Origin: Chloroflexota bacterium
Lineage (GTDB): Bacteria; Chloroflexota; Anaerolineae; Ardenticatenales; JAADHH01
Assembly (NCBI GenBank): GCA_013151955.1
Contig: JAADHH010000082.1
Span: 1-40,612 of the forward strand
DNA: 40,612 nt
Direction of reading: 5' to 3'
The notes under the pieces were generated by a model, which searched no databases, was not told where the DNA came from, and worked only from the letters and a program-made list of their open reading frames with translations. A program made the translations under genes and the position numbers. This document shows, one piece after another, positions 10,810 through 19,354 of this stretch; within the stretch, counting starts at the first letter, position 1; the number at the start of each line of letters is the position of its first letter.

Positions 10810-11778
10810 TTGAAGGTACTACCCCTGTTTTCTACAATTGAGTCCGACCTAGAAGCCGTTGTCAAAAGGATGCGCCAGGCAGCAAAAGTTGAGTTCGATG
10901 TGCTCGGCGAAGCCATGAGCTATTTGATTGGCGGGCGAGGAAAACTTATGCGTCCGGCGCTGGTAATCCTGGCCGCTCGCATGTGGGACGTAGACCCACA
11001 GGCGATGACGGCCATGGCCGCGGCCGTGGAGACCCTGCACACGGCTACGCTCGTCCATGACGACATGATTGATCGCTCCCTGTTGCGACGGGGCAACCCC
11101 ACGCTCAACGCCATGCTCAGCCCGGGCACAGTCGTGCTCATTGGCGATTACCTCTTTGCACAGGCAGCAGACTGGGCTGCCGAAACCAAGAACGTGCGGG
11201 TCATGTCTATCTTTGCCAAAACGCTCATGGTCATCTGCGATGGAGAACTTCGCCAAATGCTCAGCAGCCGCGATTGGCAACAGTCACGCCGCAATTACAC
11301 ACAACGGATTTACGCCAAAACGGCGTCACTGTTCGCTGCGTCCACCGAATCGGGGGGCGTGCTGGCCAACGCGCCGGAGGAAGCCACGCAAGCGCTGCGC
11401 ACCTACGGCGAAAAAATCGGCATCGCCTTCCAAATCGTGGACGACGTGCTCGATTTCGATGGCGAAGAATCGATGCTGGGCAAACCGGTGGGCAGCGACC
11501 TGAGACAGGGCAATTTCACCCTCCCAACGATCTACTACCTCGAAGACCACCAGGATAGCGAGCTCGGCAAACGGATACTCTCCGAGCAAGAACTGCGCGA
11601 CGAAGAAGTGCAAGACATTGTAGCCACAATTTCTCAATCTTCGGCCATGGAACGATCCCTTACCGATGCGGTGCGCTATGCCCAAGAAGCGCAGCAGGCG
11701 CTGCTGGCCCTCCCCGATCACGAAAACCGACAAATCTTGCACGATCTGGCCGATTACGGCATCCGCCGGCGACGATAG
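10810..11778 (+). CDS. Polyprenyl (E)-diphosphate synthase
   Basis: Aspartate-rich motifs LVHDDMIDRSLLRRGNPT and IAFQIVDDVLDFDGEESMLGKPVGSDLRQGNFTLPTI. TTG start. Confidence 0.93.
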   Translation: MKVLPLFSTIESDLEAVVKRMRQAAKVEFDVLGEAMSYLIGGRGKLMRPALVILAARMWDVDPQAMTAMAAAVETLHTATLVHDDMIDRSLLRRGNPTLNAMLSPGTVVLIGDYLFAQAADWAAETKNVRVMSIFAKTLMVICDGELRQMLSSRDWQQSRRNYTQRIYAKTASLFAASTESGGVLANAPEEATQALRTYGEKIGIAFQIVDDVLDFDGEESMLGKPVGSDLRQGNFTLPTIYYLEDHQDSELGKRILSEQELRDEEVQDIVATISQSSAMERSLTDAVRYAQEAQQALLALPDHENRQILHDLADYGIRRRR

Positions 11779-11799
11779 ACAACGGGGTGGGGATGCGCA

Positions 11800-12735
11800 A
11801 TGGCCGATCCCGATCTTTCGGTCATCATCGTAAGTTGGAACGTACGCGACCTGTTGTCGCGCTGCTTACGCACTCTGTTCGCGGGCGGGGAATCTGACTC
11901 GCTCCGATTGGACGTCATTGTCATTGACAATGATTCGCAGGACGACACGGCCACACACACCAGCACACAATTTCCCCAGGTTAGACTCCTGGTCAACGAG
12001 GACAATCCAGGATTCGCAACGGCCAACAATCAGGGACTGGCCCTTGCTCGCGGACGCTATTGCCTGTTGCTCAACCCGGATACCGAAATCGTGGACGATG
12101 CCCTGGGACGTATGGTTGCCTACATGGATTCTCACCCGCAAGTGGGCGTGCTTGGACCGCAACTGCGCTACCCGGACGGGCGGCTCCAGCCTTCCCGCCG
12201 GCGATTTCCCACGCTCGCCACCGCTTTGCTGGAGAGCACACCCTTGCAGCAATTGCTGCCCGACAACCGCGTCTTGCGACATTACTACGTGGAAGATCAG
12301 CCGGCAGACGTGACACAGGAGGTGGATTGGCTGGTTGGAGCCAGTCTCCTGGTGCGACGCCAGGTAGTGGAAGCTGTCGGCGGATTGGATGAAGGGTACT
12401 TCATGTACTTCGAAGAGCTGGATTGGTGCCGGCGCATTCGGGAAGCAGGCTGGAAGGTCGTCTATTTCCCCGAAGCGGTCGTCAAGCACCACGAAGGTCA
12501 GAGCAGCAGTCAAGTTGTGCCGTTGCGGCACATCCGCTTCCAATCCAGCAAGGTACGCTATTTCACCAAGGTTCACGGACGGGCGTCTGGAGAGTTTTTG
12601 CGTTGGTTCCTGCTGGCTGTCTATGTTTGGCAAAGCGCGGTAGAGGGACTCAAGTGGCTCCTGGGACACAAGCGGACACTACGAGCGGCGCGACTGCACG
12701 CCTATCTGCAAGTACTGCGCTCTGGGCTACACTGA
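11800..12735 (+). CDS. Glycosyltransferase family 2 (rhamnosyltransferase-like)
   Basis: DLSVIIVSWNVRDLLSRCLRTLF, LNPDTEIVDDALGRM, LGPQLRYPDGRLQPSRRRFPT, FMYFEELDWCRRIREAGWKV. Confidence 0.92.
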   Translation: MADPDLSVIIVSWNVRDLLSRCLRTLFAGGESDSLRLDVIVIDNDSQDDTATHTSTQFPQVRLLVNEDNPGFATANNQGLALARGRYCLLLNPDTEIVDDALGRMVAYMDSHPQVGVLGPQLRYPDGRLQPSRRRFPTLATALLESTPLQQLLPDNRVLRHYYVEDQPADVTQEVDWLVGASLLVRRQVVEAVGGLDEGYFMYFEELDWCRRIREAGWKVVYFPEAVVKHHEGQSSSQVVPLRHIRFQSSKVRYFTKVHGRASGEFLRWFLLAVYVWQSAVEGLKWLLGHKRTLRAARLHAYLQVLRSGLH

Positions 12736-12762
12736 ATTGGCAGGTAAAGGCTGCCCGCTTTA

Positions 12763-12782
12763 GGAAAGTTGGCAACCTTCAC
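12763..12782. repeat. 20-bp dispersed repeat, copy 1 (ggaaagttggcaaccttcac)
   Basis: Identical 20-mer recurs at 34820-34839. Confidence 0.8.
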
Positions 12783-12799
12783 GAATAAAATGAAAGGAG

Positions 12800-12941
12800 G
12801 TAACTACTCAGCCCCATGAGGCAAATCAGGTGCCAGGCACTTTCGGTGGATGTCTCAAAGCCAACATCCGTCTACATGCCTTGTCACGTTCAAGCGAGAG
12901 GGCCTTCACAAGTGCCTGGCACCTAAAGACTGAGTAGTTAC
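12800..12941. repeat. 142-bp MITE/REP-like nested palindromic element
   Basis: Outer perfect IR gtaactactcag (12800-12811) / ctgagtagttac (12930-12941). Inner perfect IR aggtgccaggcactt (12828-12842) / aagtgcctggcacct (12910-12924). Confidence 0.88.
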
Positions 12942-12956
12942 GGAGACAAATATCGT

Positions 12957-13535
12957 ATGACACCCAAACAACACATCACTCAGGTAAAAGCCTTCTTCGG
13001 GTACTACCCGGGGCTGGTAGCAGTTGTCACTGTGGATACCGGCACAGAACGGAATGCGATGGCGGCCGGCTGGAACACCGCCTTGTCGTTTGTGCCCCCC
13101 CTCTACGGCGTTTCCATTGCGCCCTCCCGGCACACACACGACCTCATTCTGGCCGCCGGCGCATTTGGCGTGAACTTCCTGCCCCTGGAACACGCCCGCC
13201 TGATCGCCGCGGTTGGCGGCACATCCGGGCGAGACATCGACAAATTCGCCGATTTCGACATCGCCACAGAGCCATCCTTGCGCGCGAATGTCCCCATCCT
13301 GGCCGATGCCTACGTCTCCTACGAATGTGTGCTCCGCGACCACCACACCTACGGCGACCACACCCTCTTCGCCGGCGAAATTGTGGCCATGCACGTTGCC
13401 GAGGGCGTTTTCGCGGAAGGCGTGCTGCAACCGGACCTCTTGCAGCCGGCCCTCCACCTGGGCAAAGACCGCTACATGCGCACGGAAAAAGTGGCCGTAG
13501 AGGTACTCCCGCGCGGAGCGGAGAGCTTCAGGTAA
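12957..13535 (+). CDS. Flavin reductase-like (FMN-binding split-barrel) protein
   Basis: NAMAAGWNTALSFVPPLYGVSIAPSRHTHDLILAAGAFGVNFLP is typical of the flavin reductase domain. Confidence 0.88.
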   Translation: MTPKQHITQVKAFFGYYPGLVAVVTVDTGTERNAMAAGWNTALSFVPPLYGVSIAPSRHTHDLILAAGAFGVNFLPLEHARLIAAVGGTSGRDIDKFADFDIATEPSLRANVPILADAYVSYECVLRDHHTYGDHTLFAGEIVAMHVAEGVFAEGVLQPDLLQPALHLGKDRYMRTEKVAVEVLPRGAESFR

Positions 13536-13538
13536 AGC

Positions 13539-15614
13539 GTGCCACGACTGTTTCTCGAAGGCCCGCCTGGCAGCGGTAAACACGCCCGCCTGGCAGAACA
13601 CATCCAGCAACTGCTGCAGGCCGGTACGGATGCCTACAGCCTGCTCGTTCTCGTACCGGACCGGTCCATACGTGACCGCCTGCAACACACGCTTTCGGCT
13701 GCCTTGCGCGGCCAGCACCGGATGCCGGACTTGCACACGTACTACAGCCTGGCCCAGGGGATGATCACGCGGTTCTGGCCGATTATTGCCGGGCCGGCCG
13801 GATTCACAGAATCATCCTTGCCGCCGACGTTTCTCACCTACGAAACAGCCCAGCATCTGATGAGCCGCATCGTCACCCCCTTGCTCGAACAAGGGTACTT
13901 CGAGGGACTCTCTATCCGCCGCCAACGCCTCCTCTCGCAATTGCTGGACAACCTGAACAAAGCGGCCATCAACGGCTATGCGCACACAGAGATCGGCCAC
14001 CGCCTGGGAGCGGCCTGGGCCGGCGATGAGACCCGCCGGCAAGCCTACCTTCAAGCGCAAATCTGCGCCGACCGTTTCCGCCGGCATTGCCTGGAACGAA
14101 ACCTCCTCGACATTTCCCTGACGATTGCCCTCTTTCATCGCCATCTGGTCGAAGATGCCATCTTTTGGCAATACTTTACAGGACGGTACCGGCACTTGGT
14201 CGTGGCCCATCTCGAAGAAAGTGTCCCCGTCGCCCAGGACTTGATCCGCCGCCTGATTCCATTCACGGAAAGCACACTGCTCACCTACGAGACGGGCGGG
14301 GGCTACCGCGTTTTCATGGGCATTGACCCAACCGGCGCGAAACAACTGGCCGACCTCTGCGCAGACCAAGAATCGCTGCCTGCACCGCCCGACACCAATC
14401 CCAACATAGTCGCCCTGGACCTGGCGCTGGGCCAACGCCTGGGCCAGGTGCCAAAAGGCCCCCTGCCCGGCGACCCGCAGGCCGCGCTGGATCAGCACAT
14501 CATCCAAAAACGGTATCGTAGCGAAATGATCGAAGCCGTCGCCCAGGAGATCGGCCGCCTGGTGCGCGACGAGGGTGTCTCCCCAGACGAAATAGCCGTC
14601 GTAGCGCCCTATGCCGATGGCGTGTTGCGCTTTGTGCTCCGCGAGAGTTTCCAGCGTGCCGGCGTGCCCTTTCGTGTGATCCGGCGCTTCGAGAGTCTGC
14701 GCGAAGACCCGGTCGTCCGGGCCTGCCTGACGGCCGCGGTGCTGGCCCATCCGGCATGGCCGACCCCCTGCCCGCCACCCGATGTGGCCGAGGCATTGAC
14801 GCTGATTGTGGCCGGCTTGGATTTTGTGCGGGCGACGCGCCTGGCCGGCGCGCTGTATGCCCCCGAGGAGCGTCATCTCCAGCCCGCAGAAACGCTATCC
14901 GCCGCCGACCGCGAGAAAATTGGCGCCGACGCCTTGGACTGCTACGAAGTTTTGCGAGAATGGCTGGAGACGTTTCGCTCCGCCGAGAACACCATTCCGA
15001 TAGACCTTTTCTTCCAACAGTTCTACGCCGAAATCCTGGAGCGTTCCGGATTTGGCGCAGCCGATGATGCCGGCTATGCTCCCTCGGTGACCCGTCTGAT
15101 CGAATCGGCACGGCGGTTTCGCGAGGTGGCTCCCTCCCTCGGCGAACAGGATGCAGACATCGGCGCAGCGTACTGGCAGATGGTCTATAGCGGCGTGGTA
15201 GCGGCCCAATACCTGCTGGACGAAGCGTACGGCACAACCGGCAGCGAGGCGGTGACACTCGTCGCCCCGGTCTACACCTATCTGCTGGCCGGCCGCCGCG
15301 TGCGCTATCAGTTTTGGCTCGATGTCGGGGCGATTGGCTGGTGGGAACCACCGTACCAGCCCCTGACCAACCCCTATGTCCTCTCCCGAAACTGGCCGGC
15401 AGGCGACAGGTGGACCGACGACTTCGATTTCCACATCCGCAACGAGACGTTGTATCGTCTGGTGCATGGTCTCTGTGCGCGTTGCCGCAATGCCCTCTAT
15501 CTGTGCAGCAGCGACCTGGAAACAGGCGGCAACTTGCAAGACAGTCCGCTCCTGCGTGCAGCCCTATCGGTAGCCAACCACCAAAGGATTCGTGATGATC
15601 ACGCTGCGCACTGA
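13539..15614 (+). CDS. Degenerate UvrD/AddB-like superfamily 1 helicase homolog (pseudo-helicase)
   Basis: Walker A remnant GPPGSGKHAR. Motif II position reads LVVAHLEESVPVAQDLI. Motif VI-like RLVHGLCARCRNALYLCSSD. 2A-like VSPDEIAVVAPYADGVLRFVLRESFQRAGVPFRVI. GTG start 3 bp after the previous stop. Confidence 0.75.
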   Translation: MPRLFLEGPPGSGKHARLAEHIQQLLQAGTDAYSLLVLVPDRSIRDRLQHTLSAALRGQHRMPDLHTYYSLAQGMITRFWPIIAGPAGFTESSLPPTFLTYETAQHLMSRIVTPLLEQGYFEGLSIRRQRLLSQLLDNLNKAAINGYAHTEIGHRLGAAWAGDETRRQAYLQAQICADRFRRHCLERNLLDISLTIALFHRHLVEDAIFWQYFTGRYRHLVVAHLEESVPVAQDLIRRLIPFTESTLLTYETGGGYRVFMGIDPTGAKQLADLCADQESLPAPPDTNPNIVALDLALGQRLGQVPKGPLPGDPQAALDQHIIQKRYRSEMIEAVAQEIGRLVRDEGVSPDEIAVVAPYADGVLRFVLRESFQRAGVPFRVIRRFESLREDPVVRACLTAAVLAHPAWPTPCPPPDVAEALTLIVAGLDFVRATRLAGALYAPEERHLQPAETLSAADREKIGADALDCYEVLREWLETFRSAENTIPIDLFFQQFYAEILERSGFGAADDAGYAPSVTRLIESARRFREVAPSLGEQDADIGAAYWQMVYSGVVAAQYLLDEAYGTTGSEAVTLVAPVYTYLLAGRRVRYQFWLDVGAIGWWEPPYQPLTNPYVLSRNWPAGDRWTDDFDFHIRNETLYRLVHGLCARCRNALYLCSSDLETGGNLQDSPLLRAALSVANHQRIRDDHAAH

Positions 15615-17823
15615 CCAACAAGGGGTCGTGGACTACACCGGCGGGTATATGGCCGTTTCCGCAGTGCCGGGCAGCGGCAAAACGACGACGCTGGCCCTCC
15701 TGGCCGCACGCCTCATTGCCGAAGCGCTGCCCGAAGATGGGTACGTGCTGGTCGTCACCTACCAAAACGCCGCCGTGGAAAACTTTCGCGCCAAAATCGC
15801 GCGCTTTCTGGCCGAAGACGACCTGCCGCAAACCGGTTACGAAGTACGCACCCTACACAGCCTGGCGTACCAGATCGTGCAACAGAACCCGGGCCTGGCC
15901 GGCACAACCCCCGGCTTCAATGTACTGGACGAGCGACAGGCTACCCACCACCTGGAAAATGGGGTCAATGCCTGGCTGAACGAGCACCGCGACACCTGGG
16001 AATCGCTCCGCCCGGACGATTGGTCCGTGGAGGGCTGGCGCCGCCGCTGGAACTACACCAGTCTGGAAACGGCAAAGCTGATCATTCAGACGGCCAAGAA
16101 TCACCGGGCCTCGCCCGCCGGCATCAGCAGCAGGCTGCTCCCCACGTCCGGTAGCCCCCATTTCGGCGACATCTTTTTGCAGATGGCCCTGGAAGTGTAC
16201 CGCTTCTACCAACAACAAATGGCAACGCTGGGTGAGCTCGATTTCGATGACTTGATCCGCCTGGCCGTAGATGTGTTGGTCGAACACAGCGACTACCGTG
16301 ACCGCTTGCGCCGGCGATGGCCCTACATCCTGGAGGACGAAGCCCAAGACAGTGTGCCCCTTCAACAGGAATTGCTCTCCCTCCTGGCCGGCCCCACCGG
16401 CAACTGGGTGCGCGTTGGTGATCCCAACCAGGCCATTATGGGCACCTTCACGGCGGCCGATCCGCGACAATTCCGCGACTTCATCAACCGGCCAGACGTG
16501 GAGCACCGCTCGCTGCCAGTGTCGGGGCGCAGCGGCCGGCCCATTATTCGCCTGGCCAACCGGTTGGTGGATTGGGCTGTGCAGGAACACCCGGTGCCGG
16601 AGATTCGGGAGCGCGCTTTTTTGCCCTTACACATCGTGCCCACACCGCCCGGCGACCCCCAACCGAATCCACCGGACGAAGAGAGCGGCGTGGATATGCC
16701 CATTTATCGCCACGTGGACATCGAGTTGCCCACGATTGCCCAACGCGCCATTCGCCGCGCCGCAAGCCATCCCCAACAGACTCTGGCCATTCTGGCCCGC
16801 GACAACCGGACCGGTCAGAGGATTATTGATTGCCTGCGGGACATAGACGAGGATGTGGCGTATGATGATTTGTTGCGGGGCAATGTGCGCTCACGAGATG
16901 TGGCCCAGTTGCTCCACGCTGTGCTGGAAGTCCTGGTCTCGCCGCTGGCAGCGTCCGCACGGGTTGCGGCTTATTCGTCTTTGGCGGAGGAGGGGTATGG
17001 CAATCTGGGCACAGAAGAAGACCAGGCCCGTGTGGCGATCTTGTTGCGCAGTTGTCCGGCACCCGAACAGGCCATCTTTCCGGCCGCAGGAACCGATTGG
17101 CGCGATGCGTTTGCTCCGGTGCCCGGCATAACTGCCGCAGACTGGCAGGCCGCGCATACGATGGTGACGCTGCTGCAACGGGCGTTCCTGGCCCGCACAT
17201 TGCCGGTGGACGAGTTGGTCATGACCCTGTCACAGGAAATATTCGCCACCCCCGGCGATCTGGCAACCGCCCAAAAGCTGGCCGGCTACCTGCGCGCACT
17301 GGCAGAGAACAACCCCGCCTGGCGTTTGGGGGAACTGAACCAGGAGCTGGGCCTGATTGCCCGCGGACGGACGCGATTCTTGGGGCCGGAAGAGTCCTCG
17401 CAGGGGTTCACCCCCCGCCCTGGCGTCATCACCGTTTCGACCATGCACAGTGCCAAGGGCCTGGAGTGGGACACGGTGTACCTGGTAGGCATAGACGATT
17501 TCTGGTTTCCCGGGGATCTGGATGCCCAGTTCATCGGCACCTATCCCGAGTTGGGGGGCAGTCCCATGAACGAGGCCAAGGCGCGGTTGGAGGCCATCCT
17601 CGATGTGCAAAAGCGCGACAGCGACCCCGATCCAACGCGCGAGGCCAAGCTGGCCACCATCGCCGAGTCTTTGCGTCTGTTCTATGTGGCCATAACGCGT
17701 GCCCGCCACAACCTGGTGATCAGTTGGAGCCAAACGGTCACCGCGCGGGGCAACCGCGAGGCCAGCCGTTCGCTCACGCCCGCTTTGCGGGCATTGCGCG
17801 CGTTGTGGAAAAGCCACGATTGA
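15592..17823 (+). CDS. UvrD/Rep-family ATP-dependent DNA helicase
   Basis: AVPGSGKTTTLALLAARLI, FDDLI, YILEDEAQDSVPLQQELL, VGDPNQAIMGTF, ISTMHSAKGLEWDTVYLVG-like ITVSTMHSAKGLEWDTVYLVG, LRLFYVAITRARHNLVISWS. Starts inside the preceding gene. Confidence 0.95.
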   Translation: MMITLRTDQQGVVDYTGGYMAVSAVPGSGKTTTLALLAARLIAEALPEDGYVLVVTYQNAAVENFRAKIARFLAEDDLPQTGYEVRTLHSLAYQIVQQNPGLAGTTPGFNVLDERQATHHLENGVNAWLNEHRDTWESLRPDDWSVEGWRRRWNYTSLETAKLIIQTAKNHRASPAGISSRLLPTSGSPHFGDIFLQMALEVYRFYQQQMATLGELDFDDLIRLAVDVLVEHSDYRDRLRRRWPYILEDEAQDSVPLQQELLSLLAGPTGNWVRVGDPNQAIMGTFTAADPRQFRDFINRPDVEHRSLPVSGRSGRPIIRLANRLVDWAVQEHPVPEIRERAFLPLHIVPTPPGDPQPNPPDEESGVDMPIYRHVDIELPTIAQRAIRRAASHPQQTLAILARDNRTGQRIIDCLRDIDEDVAYDDLLRGNVRSRDVAQLLHAVLEVLVSPLAASARVAAYSSLAEEGYGNLGTEEDQARVAILLRSCPAPEQAIFPAAGTDWRDAFAPVPGITAADWQAAHTMVTLLQRAFLARTLPVDELVMTLSQEIFATPGDLATAQKLAGYLRALAENNPAWRLGELNQELGLIARGRTRFLGPEESSQGFTPRPGVITVSTMHSAKGLEWDTVYLVGIDDFWFPGDLDAQFIGTYPELGGSPMNEAKARLEAILDVQKRDSDPDPTREAKLATIAESLRLFYVAITRARHNLVISWSQTVTARGNREASRSLTPALRALRALWKSHD

Positions 17824-17848
17824 ATTCGACGGTTGTTATGCAAATAAC

Positions 17849-17970
17849 GTGTCAGGTGTCAGGTGTCAGGTAAAACGTAATGCGTGATGCGTGATGCGTA
17901 AGACGCAATACGTTTCACGTCTTTACGTTTCACGTCCCGCCATTTTCATCCTTGGTGGCGCGCGCCCCTA
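17849..17970 (+). repeat. Heptad-periodic intergenic repeat copy R3 (with gtgtcag x3)
   Basis: gtgtcag x3, then ..taaaacgtaatgcgtgatgcgtgatgcgtaagacgcaatacgtttcacgtctttacgtttcacgtcccgccattttcatccttggtggcgcgc. Shared with 6058-6156 and, inverted, 25488-25580. Confidence 0.9.
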
Positions 17971-18014
17971 ACTTGCTCGGAGCGGACGACAGTACGCGTC
18001 CCTAACGGCCTGTT

Positions 18015-19160
18015 CTACGGCCTCTGCCAGGGATCGAAGAGGCGACGATATTCCTGCAAGGCGTACCGGTCGGTCATGCCGGCGATGTAATCACAGACCA
18101 CCCGGTAGAGGTTGGTTTCGTCCAACCGGTACTGTGTTTCGGTGGGCAATTGTTCCGGTTCGGCAATGTAGGCCCCGAAAAGCTCGCTCAGAAAACGCTC
18201 CGCTTTGACCGCCATGCGCACCACACGATAGTGACGATAGAGCCGGCGGTAGAGGAAACTCTTCAGGTTTTGGTTGCGTTCCTGCATTTCCGGCGAGGGC
18301 CTTACCAGCAAAGTCGGATATTCGCGCACGTCTTGCACGGACGCGATTCCGGCTCGCTGCAACTGCTCCTCGGTGTGCTGGATGAGGTCTGTGACTTCCC
18401 GGTTGATCAGGTAGCGGATGATACGGTGCCGTGTCATCTCGGAAAATGGTTCGGGGATTTGGGCCGTGGCCTCTTTCCAAAGGATGATTCCTTCCTCTTC
18501 CAAATCATCCGGGCCGATCAGGCCGGAACGCAGTCCATCATCCAAGTCATGCGTGTTGTAGGCAATCTCATCGGAAACATTGACCACTTGGGCTTCGAGC
18601 GAGGGGCGCAGCTCCGGTTCAAAGCCGCTGGCATCTGCGGCGTCGTATTCCGTTTCGTGCTTGACAATCCCCTCTCGCACCTCCCAGGTCAAATTGAGGC
18701 CCCGAAAACGGGGATAGCGACACTCCAGGTCCTGGACGATACGTAGCGTCTGCTCCGTGTGGTTGAAGCCGCCGTGGTCGCTCATCAGTTTGTGCAATGT
18801 TGCCTCGCCGGCGTGACCGAAGGGGGTGTGTCCCAGGTCGTGGACCAGGGTGGTGGCTTCCGCCAGGTCTTCGTTCAGGCGGAGCGCCCGGGCAATGGTG
18901 CGCGCGATTTGGGTCGCTTCCAGCGTGTGTGTGAGGCGCGTCCGGTAATAATCGCCTTCATAGTTGATGAAAACCTGTGTCTTGTATTCCAGGCGGCGGA
19001 AGGCCGTGGTGTGAATAATCCGGTCCCGGTCTCGTTGAAAGGGGGAACGATAGGGATGCTCTACATCTGGATGTTGGCGTCCGCGGGTTTGGCCGCTCTT
19101 GACGGCGTATGGAGCCAGCCGCTCTTCCTCGAATTGAGCCCAAGCTTCTCGATCTAACAT
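18015..19160 (-). CDS. dgt: Deoxyguanosinetriphosphate triphosphohydrolase-like protein (HD domain)
   Basis: YRSPFQRDRDRIIHTTAFRRLEYKTQVF, LVHDLGHTPFGHAGE, GGFNHTEQTLRIV, VNVSDEIAYNTHDLDDGLRSG. Confidence 0.95.
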   Translation of the reverse strand: MLDREAWAQFEEERLAPYAVKSGQTRGRQHPDVEHPYRSPFQRDRDRIIHTTAFRRLEYKTQVFINYEGDYYRTRLTHTLEATQIARTIARALRLNEDLAEATTLVHDLGHTPFGHAGEATLHKLMSDHGGFNHTEQTLRIVQDLECRYPRFRGLNLTWEVREGIVKHETEYDAADASGFEPELRPSLEAQVVNVSDEIAYNTHDLDDGLRSGLIGPDDLEEEGIILWKEATAQIPEPFSEMTRHRIIRYLINREVTDLIQHTEEQLQRAGIASVQDVREYPTLLVRPSPEMQERNQNLKSFLYRRLYRHYRVVRMAVKAERFLSELFGAYIAEPEQLPTETQYRLDETNLYRVVCDYIAGMTDRYALQEYRRLFDPWQRP

Positions 19161-19281
19161 GGAAACACCTCCTCGTGTTTGCGGAAACCCTTGCGAAACC
19201 GACTGTCGTCGGTTGGCTTACGGATAAGCTACAAGAATTATACCACAAAACCAAAAAAGTCGTAAAAGTTCGCGGAGAAGG

Positions 19282-19325
19282 AGAAGTTCGACTTCTGGCA
19301 GAAGTCGAACTTCTGTCGAACTTCT
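19282..19325. repeat. Perfect 15-bp inverted repeat related to the hairpin-B core
   Basis: agaagttcgacttct ggc agaagtcgaacttct followed by gtcgaacttct. Shares the gaagttcgactt/aagtcgaacttc core with 29336-29425 and 34718-34807. Confidence 0.8.
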
Positions 19326-19354
19326 GTCTTCTGTCTGTGAATCGGGGGGCCGCG

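Noticed and set aside
12800-12941. Insertion sequence with transposase
   Set aside because: Too short for a transposase and no transposase ORF nearby; kept only as a MITE/REP-like repeat.
17849-17970. Possible CRISPR array
   Set aside because: The repeat units are 7 bp and contiguous with no unique spacers, and no cas genes are in the window.
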